Assembly (NCBI GenBank): GCA_018648265.1
Contig: JABGRN010000008.1
Coordinates: 42,298 to 106,297, forward strand
Length of the DNA stretch: 64,000 bases
DNA from: Prolixibacteraceae bacterium
Lineage (GTDB): Bacteria; Bacteroidota; Bacteroidia; Bacteroidales; Prolixibacteraceae
Direction: 5' to 3'
This document shows, in pieces, positions 36,896 through 47,510 of the stretch; position 1 is the first letter of the stretch, and the number at the start of each line of letters is the position of its first letter. The notes beneath the pieces are model-generated. The model had not been told where the DNA came from. It saw only the letters and a program-made list of their open reading frames with translations, and made no database searches. The translations under genes and the position numbers were made by a program.

Positions 36896-38392
36896 ATGAA
36901 GCGTTTTAAAATTAAACAAATGCATAAAATAGCAATTCTGGGGCTGATAATTCTATTTGGGTTTTCAGAACTAAGGGCGCAGGAGGCATTAACTCTTGGC
37001 AAAGCACTGCAATTTGCAGAAACCGGAAGTCCCGATTTAAAACAATCGCTGTTAAACCTCGAACGGTTCCAGAAAAACCTGGAAGCACAGAGTGCCGCAT
37101 TAAAATCTCGTTTGTCGTTAGATGTTAATCCGGTAGGTTATAGCAGAAACAGGCGTTTCGATAGTAGGGTTTCCGAGTGGTTTACAAACGAGAGCCTGGA
37201 ATCGAGTGCAATGTTCCGAGTTGTTCAACCAATTTTACCAACCGATGGTACAATTTCGCTGACAAACGAATTTGGCTGGCAAAGTAGTAACTCCAGTTCA
37301 ACCGATATCGAAAGTCAGGTTTTTTACAATAATTTGTATTTAAACTTAAATCAACCTCTGTTTACTTATAACCGGCTAAAGCTGGAAATGAAGGAGTTGG
37401 AATTGAGTTACGAAAATGCAAATATTGGTTATGCCATCCAGCGTTTAAATCTTGAGCGGAATGTTACGCAGTTTTTTTACAATGTTTACATGGCTCAAAT
37501 GAATTTGACCATTGCAAAAGAAGAATTGGAAAACACTCAAAAAAGTTACGATATTATTGTTAATAAAGTTGATGCCGGCCTGGCTGCAAAAGAAGAATTA
37601 TACCAGGCTGAGTTGAACCTTGCAACTTCAAAATCGTCGTTACAAAATAGCGAGGTTACTTTTGAAAATGCAAAGGACCAGTTAAAATTGTATTTGGGAA
37701 TGGATCTTTTTGAAGATGTTTTAATTCTTGCTGATGTTTCGGCAAACCCGGTTCCGGTTGATATGGACAAAGCTATCGAAAATGGCTTGAACTCGCGAAT
37801 GGAATTACGCCAGCGCGAAATAGATATTGAAACCAGCCAGTTTGCAATGATTCAAACCAAATCGATGAATGAATTCAGGGGCGATGTTAATTTGCGCCTT
37901 GGAATTACAGGTGATAACGAAAGTCTGGGACAGGTTTTTGATGCACCAACAAATAGCCCGTCGGTTGCACTTAGTTTCAATATTCCGCTTTTCGACTGGG
38001 GTGAAAAGAAAGCCCGTATTGCGGCCCAGGAAGCTGCAATTCAGTCTCAAAAATTAAATTACTCAGAAGAAAAAAATCAAATAATTATAGGTATCAGACA
38101 AGTATTCAGGAATATCCAGAACCAGTTAAATCAAATTGATATTGCAAAACAAAACGAAATAAATGCTCAGTTAACCTACGAAATAAATCTGGAAAGATAT
38201 GAGAATGGCGACTTGACCGGGATGGATTTAAACCTGTATCAAACCCAGCTTTCAGAAAAAAAGATTTCTTATGCACAAGCATTAATCAATTATAAAATTG
38301 AATTGCTGAATTTAAAAATCCAGGCTCTTTACGATTTTGAAAAAGATGAGGCCGTTTTGCCTTCCGAATTATATTTGAATGAAAAAAATTAA
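36896..38392 (+). CDS. TolC-family outer-membrane efflux channel
   Basis: This 498-residue protein has a signal peptide ending near LRAQ and the TolC duplicated helical pattern: long coiled-coil helices rich in E, Q, L and N, such as NVTQFFYNVYMAQMNL with a TIAKEELENTQKSY helix, and a second set near its end. It would form the outer-membrane exit duct for the RND and possibly ABC pumps of this operon. It starts 12 bp after the permease gene and ends 21 bp before the adaptor's ATG. Other TolC-like functions are possible, but the context strongly supports efflux or secretion. Confidence 0.9.
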   Translation: MKRFKIKQMHKIAILGLIILFGFSELRAQEALTLGKALQFAETGSPDLKQSLLNLERFQKNLEAQSAALKSRLSLDVNPVGYSRNRRFDSRVSEWFTNESLESSAMFRVVQPILPTDGTISLTNEFGWQSSNSSSTDIESQVFYNNLYLNLNQPLFTYNRLKLEMKELELSYENANIGYAIQRLNLERNVTQFFYNVYMAQMNLTIAKEELENTQKSYDIIVNKVDAGLAAKEELYQAELNLATSKSSLQNSEVTFENAKDQLKLYLGMDLFEDVLILADVSANPVPVDMDKAIENGLNSRMELRQREIDIETSQFAMIQTKSMNEFRGDVNLRLGITGDNESLGQVFDAPTNSPSVALSFNIPLFDWGEKKARIAAQEAAIQSQKLNYSEEKNQIIIGIRQVFRNIQNQLNQIDIAKQNEINAQLTYEINLERYENGDLTGMDLNLYQTQLSEKKISYAQALINYKIELLNLKIQALYDFEKDEAVLPSELYLNEKN

Positions 38393-38413
38393 ACCTTGAA
38401 AAAACAATCAGAA

Positions 38414-39472
38414 ATGAAAAATATTAGATTACTCTTACTTTTTGGAATTGTTGCAGCGGTGGTTTCGTGCAACAATCAAACTCAAACCGAGGAAGCCGAA
38501 TTGGCAATTCCTGTTTCAATCGAAAATATTAAATTGCAAAGTATTCAGCAATTCATTAATACCACAGGAACTGCAAAAGCAATCAATGAAACGTTACTAA
38601 ATTCGGAGATGGCGGGTGATTATTTTTTGATGAAAAACCCGGCAACAGGAAAACTCTTTAAGTTGGGCGACAAAGTTAAAAAGGGGCAGGTAATTGTTCG
38701 TTTCGAAGATGAGGAATATGTAAACGGCATTGCAATCGAAGCCAAAAAACTGAACCTCGAGATTTCGGAACAGGAATTTGAAAAACAACAGTCGTTGTAC
38801 GAAAAAGGGGGCGTTACTTTACGGGAACTTCGAAATTCGGAAGTTTCGAGTATCAATGCAAAATACGATTTCGAAAGTGCCGAAATACGTTTGGCAAAAA
38901 TGAATGTTGTTGCACCGTTTTCGGGTGTTATTGTTGAATTGCCGTATTATACCGTAGGGACAAGGATTTCTGCCAACCAACAAATGGTAAGTTTGATGAG
39001 CTATGAAAAAATTTACATGGAAATTAACCTTCCCGAAAAAAATATATCAGAAGTAAAACTTGGACAGGAAGTAATTATAACAAATTACACAATTATCGAT
39101 GATACTTTGAAAGGTGTAGTAAGTGAGCTTTCACCTGTTATCAGTACAGAAACCCGAACCTTTAACGGAAAACTTCAGATAAACAATTCGGATTTAAAAT
39201 TACGTCCGGGGATGTTTGTAAAAGCCGATATAATTACTTCACAAAAGGATAGTACGATTGTAATCCCAAAAGATATTATTTTAAGTGGTAATCGTGGTAA
39301 ATACGTATTTGTGGTTGGCAGGAACGCCTCTGCCGATGACCGTCAGATTACCACCGGAATAGAAAATCAGGAATTTGTAGAAGTTGTGTCTGGACTTAAT
39401 AGCAACGACCGCCTGATTGTAAAAGGATTTGAAACTTTGCGCGATAATTCGAAGGTGAAAGTTATACTTTAA
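38414..39472 (+). CDS. RND/ABC periplasmic adaptor (membrane-fusion) lipoprotein
   Basis: This 352-residue adaptor has a lipobox-like VVSC with lipidation cysteine at residue 19, a lipoyl-like hairpin half (LFKLGDKVKKGQVIVRFED, then VVAPFSGVIVELPYYTVG) around a short alpha-hairpin, and a beta-barrel and membrane-proximal end (LRPGMFVKADI, VFVVGRNASADDRQI). It links inner-membrane pumps to TolC. I chose ATG 38414, which puts the signal right at the start; a TTG 18 bases earlier is in frame. It is the only adaptor in the operon and may serve both RND proteins. Confidence 0.92.
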   Translation: MKNIRLLLLFGIVAAVVSCNNQTQTEEAELAIPVSIENIKLQSIQQFINTTGTAKAINETLLNSEMAGDYFLMKNPATGKLFKLGDKVKKGQVIVRFEDEEYVNGIAIEAKKLNLEISEQEFEKQQSLYEKGGVTLRELRNSEVSSINAKYDFESAEIRLAKMNVVAPFSGVIVELPYYTVGTRISANQQMVSLMSYEKIYMEINLPEKNISEVKLGQEVIITNYTIIDDTLKGVVSELSPVISTETRTFNGKLQINNSDLKLRPGMFVKADIITSQKDSTIVIPKDIILSGNRGKYVFVVGRNASADDRQITTGIENQEFVEVVSGLNSNDRLIVKGFETLRDNSKVKVIL

Positions 39473-39504
39473 GAATTACCGGTAACATAAAGAAAATTTA
39501 TAGC

Positions 39505-42500
39505 ATGAAGAAATTAACCCAATTTTCTGTCAATTACCCGGTAACTATCCTGATGGTGGTCCTTGGAGTAATCCTCCTGGGTTACATTTCGTACGATAAA
39601 CTGGGAGTTGACTTGTTTCCCGACTTGAATTCTCCCCGTATTTTTGTCGAAATAAAATCGGGAGAACGACCTCCTGAAGAGATGGAAAAACAGTTCGTGG
39701 AAAATATCGAGGCGTTGGCAATCCGCCAGTCAGATGTTATCCAGGTTACTTCCGTTTCAAAGGTTGGCTCAGCTCAAATTACAGTAGAGTACGCGTGGAA
39801 TAAAGATATGGACGAAGCATTTCTCGATTTGCAGAAAGCTTTAAATACATTAACTCAAAATTCAGAAATCGACGATCTGAAAATTACACAACACGATCCT
39901 AATACTTCGCCGGTAATGATAATTGGCTTAACTCATACCGAAATTAACGATATGAATGAGATCCGCAAAGTCGCGGAAAATTATATTCGTAACGAATTGG
40001 TCAGGTTAGAAGGTGTGGCAGAAGTTGAATTGTCGGGACAGGAAGAAAGCGAGGTAATTATTCAAACCGATCAATATCGGATGGATGCACAAAACCTTTC
40101 GATGGATGACATAAGTTCCAGGATTCAGAATTTCAACCGAAATGTTTCGGGTGGCAGGATTAGTGAAATGGGACTGCAATATATTGTGAAAGGAGTAAGT
40201 CTGCTTGATGATACCGAAGATTTTGAAAACCTGATTGTTGGTTATAAAGCAGTTCAGGTGGAAACCGAAGGGCAAAACACATTTGAAAGGGCACCTATTT
40301 ATTTAAAAGATGTGGCAACCATTTCATTTGGAAATAAGGATCCCGAAAATATTGTTCATATAAACGGTCAGCGATGTATTGGTCTTTCTATTTATAAAGA
40401 AACGAAATTTAATACTGTTAAATCTGTTGAACAAATTAACGAATCGCTAGCACAAATTGAAAAAGCCCTGCCGGGATACGAACTAACAAATGTTACTAAT
40501 CAGGGTAAATTTATTAGTACTGCAATTAAAGAAGTAAAAGACACAGCACTACTTGGTATTTTACTGGCAATAGTTGTTTTGTTCCTTTTCCTTCGCCGGT
40601 TTGGGACTACATTAATTGTAAGTGTGGCCATTCCGGTTTCTATTATTGCCACTTTTAACCTCATGTATTTTAACGAGCTCACCATAAATATCATGACTTT
40701 GGGTGGGCTCGCGCTTGGGGCAGGAATGTTGGTGGACAATGCAATTGTGGTAATGGAAAATATTTTCCGAAACCACGAAAACGGAATGAGCGTAAAAGAA
40801 GCGGCAATTGTCGGTACATCGCAGGTTGGGGGTGCAATAACGGCTTCAACATTAACTACTATAATTGTTTTCCTTCCGATTGTTTATTTGCACGGAGCTT
40901 CGGGCGAATTGTTTAAAGATCAGGCCTGGACAGTTGCTTTCTCATTGGTTTCGTCGTTGTTTGTTGCTATTTTTCTAATTCCGATGATGTATCACCGGAT
41001 TTATAAAAATAAAAAAGCACCTGTAAAACACAAATCGGTAAAGGTTGGAGGTTACGGACGTTTTCTTGAAAAGGTCTTAAAAATAAAATGGGTAGTTATT
41101 TTTCTCGGAGTTATTTTGGTTGCCGGTTCATTTTTATTGGTTCCTTATATCGGAACTGAATTTATGCCGAAAACCGAAACCAGGGAATTTACAATTGAAA
41201 TGAAATTGCAGGAAGGTACTGAACTGGAGCGTACCGAAGCAACTGTTAAAAATATTGAAACAATTTTATCTGATTATTTAGGTGAAAATCTGGATATAAT
41301 TTATTCGCAAGCCGGTCCGTCTTCAGGAATTGAAGGTGACGCAAGTTCAGTTTTTGAGGGTGAAAATACAGCCGAAATAAAAGTTATTTTGAAAGAAGAA
41401 ACAACTATTTCGTCGGCTACTGTTATTGCTTCCATCGATAAATTGATGGCAGATATTCCGAGCCTCGAAGTAAGTTTTTCACAGGAAGAGAGTGCATTAA
41501 ATTCAATCCTAGGAACCGATGAAGCTCCGGTAGTTGTTGAAGTTCGTGGCGAAGATTTGGATGAAATTGAATCGATAGTAAACCAGGTTAAAGACAAAAT
41601 GCTTGGAATTGGTGGCTTGTTTAATATACAAACATCAATTGAAGACGGCGCTCCCGAAGTTGAAGTTACAGTGGATCGCGTGCGGGCCGGAATGTACAAC
41701 GTTGACATAAATACAGTGATTACTCAAATTCAGGATCAACTGGAGGGTAAAAACGCAGGCCAGCTTGAAAAAGATGGTGAGATGCGCGATATTACTATAA
41801 AAGTTCCCGAAAAAGGATTAAACGAAATTAGCGATTTGATAATAACATCGGGAACCCAGGTATTTCGATTAAGCGAAATCGCGGACATTTCATACGGTGT
41901 TTCGCCAAAAGAGATTTTTAGGAGAAACCAAAATCGCATTGGTAAAGTTACTGCTCAAATGGAAAAAGGTGTTGCACTCGACAAGGTAGCCAACACAATT
42001 CGCAACGAAACAGCTAACATCGACATGCAGCCCGACTATCGGATTTTAGTTACCGGCGAAGAAGAAAAAAGGCAGGAATCAATGACTAATCTTGGATTTG
42101 CATTGTTGCTTTCAATCGTTTTGGTTTATATGGTTTTGGCCTCTCAATTCGAATCTCTGATTCACCCATTCACCATATTATTAACTATTCCATTGGCCGT
42201 GGTCGGTAGTATTTTAATCTTTTTCATAATGGGAATAACGTTAAATATAATGGCAATTATTGGCATAATTATGTTGGTTGGAATTGCGGTTAACGATTCC
42301 ATTATTTTGGTTGACCGGATAAACCAATTAATTCGTGATGGGGTTGACAGGACTCAGGCAATTTTACAGGCCGGGCAACAACGTATCCGCCCAATAATAA
42401 TGACCAGTTTAACCACAATTTTAGCATTACTTCCATTAACTATTGGTTTTGGTGAAAGTGCTTCACTACGTTCCCCAATGGCACTTGCGGTAATTGGTGG

Positions 42501-42612
42501 TCTGGTAACTTCAACACTTTTAACATTAGTTGTAATTCCTTGTGCTTACGATATTTTCGACCGGGTGAGAGGAATACTTGTTGGAAATAGAAAAGAGATA
42601 GAATACAAATAA
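39505..42612 (+). CDS. RND efflux permease
   Basis: This 1035-residue RND permease has the full two-fold layout of 12 membrane segments and two large periplasmic loops. The TM4 motif GAGMLVDNAIVVMENIF keeps the first of the two aspartates seen in AcrB, with asparagine as the second. The TM10 region GIAVNDSIILVDRINQ has no lysine at the AcrB K940 position, as in many Bacteroidota homologues. Proton-driven export is therefore assumed but the relay differs from AcrB. It lies downstream of TolC and adaptor genes and 160 bp before the RND-ABC fusion gene. Substrate unknown. Confidence 0.93.
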   Translation: MKKLTQFSVNYPVTILMVVLGVILLGYISYDKLGVDLFPDLNSPRIFVEIKSGERPPEEMEKQFVENIEALAIRQSDVIQVTSVSKVGSAQITVEYAWNKDMDEAFLDLQKALNTLTQNSEIDDLKITQHDPNTSPVMIIGLTHTEINDMNEIRKVAENYIRNELVRLEGVAEVELSGQEESEVIIQTDQYRMDAQNLSMDDISSRIQNFNRNVSGGRISEMGLQYIVKGVSLLDDTEDFENLIVGYKAVQVETEGQNTFERAPIYLKDVATISFGNKDPENIVHINGQRCIGLSIYKETKFNTVKSVEQINESLAQIEKALPGYELTNVTNQGKFISTAIKEVKDTALLGILLAIVVLFLFLRRFGTTLIVSVAIPVSIIATFNLMYFNELTINIMTLGGLALGAGMLVDNAIVVMENIFRNHENGMSVKEAAIVGTSQVGGAITASTLTTIIVFLPIVYLHGASGELFKDQAWTVAFSLVSSLFVAIFLIPMMYHRIYKNKKAPVKHKSVKVGGYGRFLEKVLKIKWVVIFLGVILVAGSFLLVPYIGTEFMPKTETREFTIEMKLQEGTELERTEATVKNIETILSDYLGENLDIIYSQAGPSSGIEGDASSVFEGENTAEIKVILKEETTISSATVIASIDKLMADIPSLEVSFSQEESALNSILGTDEAPVVVEVRGEDLDEIESIVNQVKDKMLGIGGLFNIQTSIEDGAPEVEVTVDRVRAGMYNVDINTVITQIQDQLEGKNAGQLEKDGEMRDITIKVPEKGLNEISDLIITSGTQVFRLSEIADISYGVSPKEIFRRNQNRIGKVTAQMEKGVALDKVANTIRNETANIDMQPDYRILVTGEEEKRQESMTNLGFALLLSIVLVYMVLASQFESLIHPFTILLTIPLAVVGSILIFFIMGITLNIMAIIGIIMLVGIAVNDSIILVDRINQLIRDGVDRTQAILQAGQQRIRPIIMTSLTTILALLPLTIGFGESASLRSPMALAVIGGLVTSTLLTLVVIPCAYDIFDRVRGILVGNRKEIEYK

Positions 42613-42772
42613 CACAGATCGAAAATAAAGCATAAATATCATTAAATCTGTGTCATAAGTGTTCCAAAATAAAAGAGTAAAATGAAACAAACTTTAGAAT
42701 ATTGTTACACACTAAAACATAATTATTGGTTGGTTTCATTTGTTACCGTTTAAAGCAAACAATTATAAGTAC

Positions 42773-45700
42773 ATGAAATTCATCATAAATAGAAAAATAC
42801 TCATCAGCATGGTGTTTCTCGGGCTGACCTTATTAGGGTACATCTCGTATAAACGGTTGCCGGTAGAATTAATGCCAAATGCTGAACTTCCAATGTTGTT
42901 TGTCCAGATTAATTCGCGCATCGAAGTAGATCCGAATTATATGGAGAACCAGGCAGTAATTCCTATAGAAGGTGCAATAAGTACTCTGGAAGGAATTGAA
43001 AGTTTAGAGTCGTTTTTAAATAACCGGAATGCTTCTATTCAGGTTAATTTTAAGCAGAACGTAAATTTCAAATACACTTTTTTAAAGCTTCAGGAAAAAA
43101 TAGATCAGGTTACCGACAATCTCGATGAAAATTTTACTGTTACTGTAAATAAAGTCGATATCCAGCAGCTTACAAACCAGTTTATGGAGTTGCAAATCCG
43201 TGGAAGTGGCGGGACCGACAGGCTTAGAAATATTGTCGATCAGGAAATCACTGCCGAAATGGAAAATATCGACGGGGTGGCTTCGGTAACTGTTTTCGGT
43301 GGAAAAGAGCGTTCAATAGAAGTTACTTACGACGGTGCAGCTTGTGAAGCCTACGATATCACTCCATCACAAATACGGAATGCAATAAATCAAAATTCAA
43401 GAAACCGCACTTTTACCGGTTATCTGCACGATTCGCAAAAGCAATATTTTGTACATGTTACAGCCGAGTATGACCAGGTTTCAGACATTGAGAATATTAT
43501 TGTAGCCGAAGGCCCGGTTTATTTAAAAGATGTGGCCGATGTTTATTTTGGGGTAAAAGAGGAAGAAACTATTAGCCGGATAAATGGATTGGATGCAATT
43601 TCTATGCTTCTGGTCAGCGATTCGCAGGCCAATTTGATTGATCTTTCGCATAAAGTTGAAGACAGGATTTTGGAGCTAAACAAAAAACTGGCTCCAAAAG
43701 AAATTGAAATTGTTGTGCAGACTAACCTGGCGGAGACCATGGAAAAAAACATCGATCAGATTATTAATCTGGCTTTGGTGGGCGGTTTGTTGGCTATTTT
43801 CGTTTTGTGGATGTTCCTGAAAAACTTGAAGATTGTATCGTTTATTGCGCTTGCAATTCCAATTTCAGTTTTTACCGCATTCAACCTTTTTTATGCTTTT
43901 AATATTTCCTTAAACAGTTTAACGCTGGTTGGATTGGTGCTTGCCATTGGGATGTTACTTGACAACAGTGTTGTTGTTCTCGAAAATATCTACCGGCTTT
44001 CGGGCAAAGGATTTAGCGCCGATCGTGCTGTGACTCAGGGGACACAAGAAGTTTGGAGATCGATTGTAGCTGCAACCTTAACCACGGTTACCGTTTTTCT
44101 GCCGTTTGTGTTTTCGTCAGATTACATGGTAAAACTTTTGGGAAACCATGTTGGGGTTTCTATTATTTCAACCTTAATGGTTTCTCTGTTTGTCGCATTG
44201 TTATTAATTCCAATGGCGGCTCATGTTTTGTTAAAAGGAAAATCGTCGCACAATATTTTTTATGAAAAGGTAACTACCAATAATCGGATTATTCAAATCT
44301 ATATTTTATTGTTAAAAGCCAGTATGCGGGTTCCGGCACGCACAGTTATCGGAGCGATTGTATTGTTTTTTATCACCATTTTTATTGTGCTGGCAATTAG
44401 TGTTAATTCGCTTGAAGAAGTTGAAGAAACACAGTTCTCGGTTTATATAACAATGCCAACCGGTTCAACTCTGGAATCTACCGATTTGGTGGCTGCCGAA
44501 GTTGAAAAACGCTTGAGTGAAATAGCAGAAAAACAAGATATTATTTCGAAGGTTCAGGAAGAAGAAGCCATTTTGACCGTTATTTTACAAGAAGATTACA
44601 AGGATATTGATGATCGTACAGTGGCTGAAATCAAATCGGAAGTAGAAGATTTGGTTGAAAGGGTTTCACAGGCTGAAATAAGTTTAACTGCTCCTACTTC
44701 AAGTGCAAGTTTCCGTGGCGGAGGCGGCGGTGGAGGCGGCGGATCAGGAACAGAAAACTTCAGCAACTTTATGGGGATTGGAACCAATCAGGAACGAATT
44801 GTAATTAAAGGTGAAGATTTTGAATTAATGAAAGGTGTTGCCGACGATTTACAATATTACATTGAAGATCTTGAATCGATACGAAGTGCAAGTGTAAGTG
44901 TGGCAAGTAACCGCCCCGAAGTTCACCTGTATTTCAATCAACTTCTTTTAACAGAATACGGACTTACTTTAAGTAATATTTCTAATGAACTTTCATCTTT
45001 CTCACGTGAATTTACCTCAGGCGTTAATTTCAATCAGGGAAATGAAGAGTACGAAATTATTATAAAAGAAGATCTTACTGAAGAGGAGGAAGAGAAAGAC
45101 ACCGAAAAGGGGATTGAAGATTTAAGGCGTTTGCAGATTAGCGGTTCGCAAGGTGCAACTTACGATTTGCAGGATATTTCAGACTTGGTTTATGCCGATG
45201 GAATGTCGAGTATAACCCGCGTGAATCAGGAAAAACAAATTGAATTAACTTATCGTTTTGTAGATGAAGCACAACAATCGAAAGATTTGCTTGAAGCTTA
45301 TCGAATGGAAATTGAGGAAATTGTGGGTGTTTATAAAGTTCCGTCTGGTGTTGCAATCGAACTGATTCAGGAAGAAGATCAATTTTCTGAATTCTATTTT
45401 CTTATTGCCGCTGCTTTCATTTTAATAATTATGATCCTGGCATCGGTTTTTGAATCGGTATCAACTCCGTTTGTATTAATGTTTTCTGTTCCTCTCGCTG
45501 CAATTGGCTCCTTTCTTGCACTTATTTTTACCGGCAACAGTTTATTTAATGCCAACACTCTAACTGGTTTTTTGATTTTGCTGGGTGTGGTTGTAAACAA
45601 TGGAATCATTTTAATCGATTTTACCAATATTCTCAGAAAAAGAGGTTATAGAAAATCCAGGGCTTTAATGACTGCCGGACTTTCGCGTGTTCGTCCAATT

Positions 45701-47500
45701 TTAATTACAGCTATCACAACGATTGTCGCCATGTTCCCACTTGCAATGGGCCAGGCTGAATATGTTGGTGCAATCGGGGCTCCTTTTGCAATTACAGTAA
45801 TTGGTGGTTTGGCACTGAGTACAATTTTAACATTGATTTTTATTCCAACATTGTATGCCGGGCTGGAAAGTGCACTCGATTGGATGAAGTCGTTGCATTG
45901 GATGCTAAAAACAGGGCAAATGATTGTCTTCATTGTTGGGGCATTTTATATTTATTACGAAGTAGATACATTTATTTGGCAAATGCTCGATTTTATGATA
46001 CTGGTAATTTTAGTGCCAGGTGTAACGGCATTTGTGATGACCAGTTTGAGGCAGGCAAGTTCAAAAGTAATCGACGAAAATGAAGCCATTAGAATTGATG
46101 TCCGTAAACTGGTAAAAATTTACGATCGCGATAATCGTTTTGTCCGCGAGTGGAAATCAGGATTAAAAATCAGGGAGCGTGCCGGTTTATTGAAAGATTT
46201 TAAACATGCCCGCGATTTTTACGATTTGATTTGGCAACTTCCACTTTTTGGGTTCCTGGTCTATTTCACATTCTTTTATATCGAAAGTAATTTTTGGATG
46301 TGGACACTTTCTCATTTCGTATTTTTCTTCATTTTCCTTTTGAGGGTTCCTCTAAATCAGGTACTAATAAATAAAAACGAAGCAACATCAAAGCCAATTT
46401 ACCTCAAAATAAATAACATTGTTAAGAACCTGATTTACTGGCTTGTTCCATTAATCTTTCTTTTCGTTTTTTACAAGAATTGGGATAATTTGGGAATGGT
46501 AATTTTTGTGGGAATTATTTGGTATGTTTTATTGATTATTTATAGTTCGGCAGAATACATTCACAACAAAAATGTAAATATTGCCCGCATCGCCGGAAGG
46601 TTCGCAACTTTGCGCCGTGGTTATTTTACAATGGTCCGTCAGATTCCGGTTATTGGAAAACGCAACAAACCATTTAGGGCACTGAATGGGGTTTCTCTTA
46701 AAATCAGAACAGGAATGTTTGGATTACTTGGGCCAAATGGTGCAGGAAAATCAACAATGATGCGGATTATTTGTGGTATCCTGGAACAGAGTTACGGAAA
46801 AATCTGGATAAACGGTCTCGATACACAAAAGCATCGCGAAGAACTTCAGGGTTTAATTGGTTATCTTCCACAGGCATTTGGAACCTACGAAAATATGTCG
46901 GCATGGGAATTTTTAGAGTACCAGGCAATTCTGAAGGGAATTAAAGATTCGAAGGTTAGAAGCGAGCGCTTGGAATATGTTTTGAAAAACGTGCACATGT
47001 TTGATCGTCGCGACGATAAAATTGGTTCTTTTTCAGGTGGAATGAAACAGCGAATCGGGATTGCACAAATCCTGATAAACCTTCCCCGTATTTTGGTGGT
47101 TGACGAACCAACCGCCGGGCTGGATCCACGTGAAAGGATTAGATTCAGAAATTTATTGGTTGAATTAAGCCGCGAGCGGATTGTAATATTCTCAACACAT
47201 ATTATTGAAGATATTTCAAGCTCGTGTAATCAGGTAGCAGTTATAAACAAGGGCGACCTGAAATATTTCGGAACACCTGAAGAAATGGCAACAATGGGCG
47301 AAAAATTTGTTTGGCAATTTTCTATTCCCGCAAATAAATTCGACGATTTTGCTAACAAACAATTGATTGTCCACCACATGCGCGACGGCGAAAATATTAA
47401 GCTGCGTTGCCTGGCCAAAGAAAAACCAGCCGAAGATGCGGTAAATGTGGCGCCCCATCTCGAAGATGCGTATTTATGTCTGCTTAAAGATTTTGTTTAA
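42773..47500 (+). CDS. RND permease fused to membrane linker and C-terminal ABC ATPase domain
   Basis: This is one uninterrupted 1575-residue protein with two transporter types. Residues 1 to about 1025 are a complete RND permease (TM4 motif GMLLDNSVVVLENIY, TM10 region GVVVNNGIILIDFTNIL), with a glycine run at about 649-660. About six further membrane segments follow (about 1045-1280), with a basic cytoplasmic loop. The last 270 residues are an ABC ATPase: P-loop GPNGAGKST near 1320, signature SFSGGMKQR near 1420, Walker B LVVDEPTAGLDP near 1441, then THIIEDISSSC. All nucleotide-binding motifs look intact. I chose ATG 42773; a TTG 33 bases earlier is in frame. An ABC-2 permease gene starts 10 bp later. 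I know no characterised transporter with this combination. Confidence 0.92.
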   Translation: MKFIINRKILISMVFLGLTLLGYISYKRLPVELMPNAELPMLFVQINSRIEVDPNYMENQAVIPIEGAISTLEGIESLESFLNNRNASIQVNFKQNVNFKYTFLKLQEKIDQVTDNLDENFTVTVNKVDIQQLTNQFMELQIRGSGGTDRLRNIVDQEITAEMENIDGVASVTVFGGKERSIEVTYDGAACEAYDITPSQIRNAINQNSRNRTFTGYLHDSQKQYFVHVTAEYDQVSDIENIIVAEGPVYLKDVADVYFGVKEEETISRINGLDAISMLLVSDSQANLIDLSHKVEDRILELNKKLAPKEIEIVVQTNLAETMEKNIDQIINLALVGGLLAIFVLWMFLKNLKIVSFIALAIPISVFTAFNLFYAFNISLNSLTLVGLVLAIGMLLDNSVVVLENIYRLSGKGFSADRAVTQGTQEVWRSIVAATLTTVTVFLPFVFSSDYMVKLLGNHVGVSIISTLMVSLFVALLLIPMAAHVLLKGKSSHNIFYEKVTTNNRIIQIYILLLKASMRVPARTVIGAIVLFFITIFIVLAISVNSLEEVEETQFSVYITMPTGSTLESTDLVAAEVEKRLSEIAEKQDIISKVQEEEAILTVILQEDYKDIDDRTVAEIKSEVEDLVERVSQAEISLTAPTSSASFRGGGGGGGGGSGTENFSNFMGIGTNQERIVIKGEDFELMKGVADDLQYYIEDLESIRSASVSVASNRPEVHLYFNQLLLTEYGLTLSNISNELSSFSREFTSGVNFNQGNEEYEIIIKEDLTEEEEEKDTEKGIEDLRRLQISGSQGATYDLQDISDLVYADGMSSITRVNQEKQIELTYRFVDEAQQSKDLLEAYRMEIEEIVGVYKVPSGVAIELIQEEDQFSEFYFLIAAAFILIIMILASVFESVSTPFVLMFSVPLAAIGSFLALIFTGNSLFNANTLTGFLILLGVVVNNGIILIDFTNILRKRGYRKSRALMTAGLSRVRPILITAITTIVAMFPLAMGQAEYVGAIGAPFAITVIGGLALSTILTLIFIPTLYAGLESALDWMKSLHWMLKTGQMIVFIVGAFYIYYEVDTFIWQMLDFMILVILVPGVTAFVMTSLRQASSKVIDENEAIRIDVRKLVKIYDRDNRFVREWKSGLKIRERAGLLKDFKHARDFYDLIWQLPLFGFLVYFTFFYIESNFWMWTLSHFVFFFIFLLRVPLNQVLINKNEATSKPIYLKINNIVKNLIYWLVPLIFLFVFYKNWDNLGMVIFVGIIWYVLLIIYSSAEYIHNKNVNIARIAGRFATLRRGYFTMVRQIPVIGKRNKPFRALNGVSLKIRTGMFGLLGPNGAGKSTMMRIICGILEQSYGKIWINGLDTQKHREELQGLIGYLPQAFGTYENMSAWEFLEYQAILKGIKDSKVRSERLEYVLKNVHMFDRRDDKIGSFSGGMKQRIGIAQILINLPRILVVDEPTAGLDPRERIRFRNLLVELSRERIVIFSTHIIEDISSSCNQVAVINKGDLKYFGTPEEMATMGEKFVWQFSIPANKFDDFANKQLIVHHMRDGENIKLRCLAKEKPAEDAVNVAPHLEDAYLCLLKDFV

Positions 47501-47510
47501 AAAAGAGTAA

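Noticed and set aside
44596..44787. Minus-strand frame with a polyproline run
   Set aside because: It is the antisense of the polyglycine run in the RND-ABC fusion gene.
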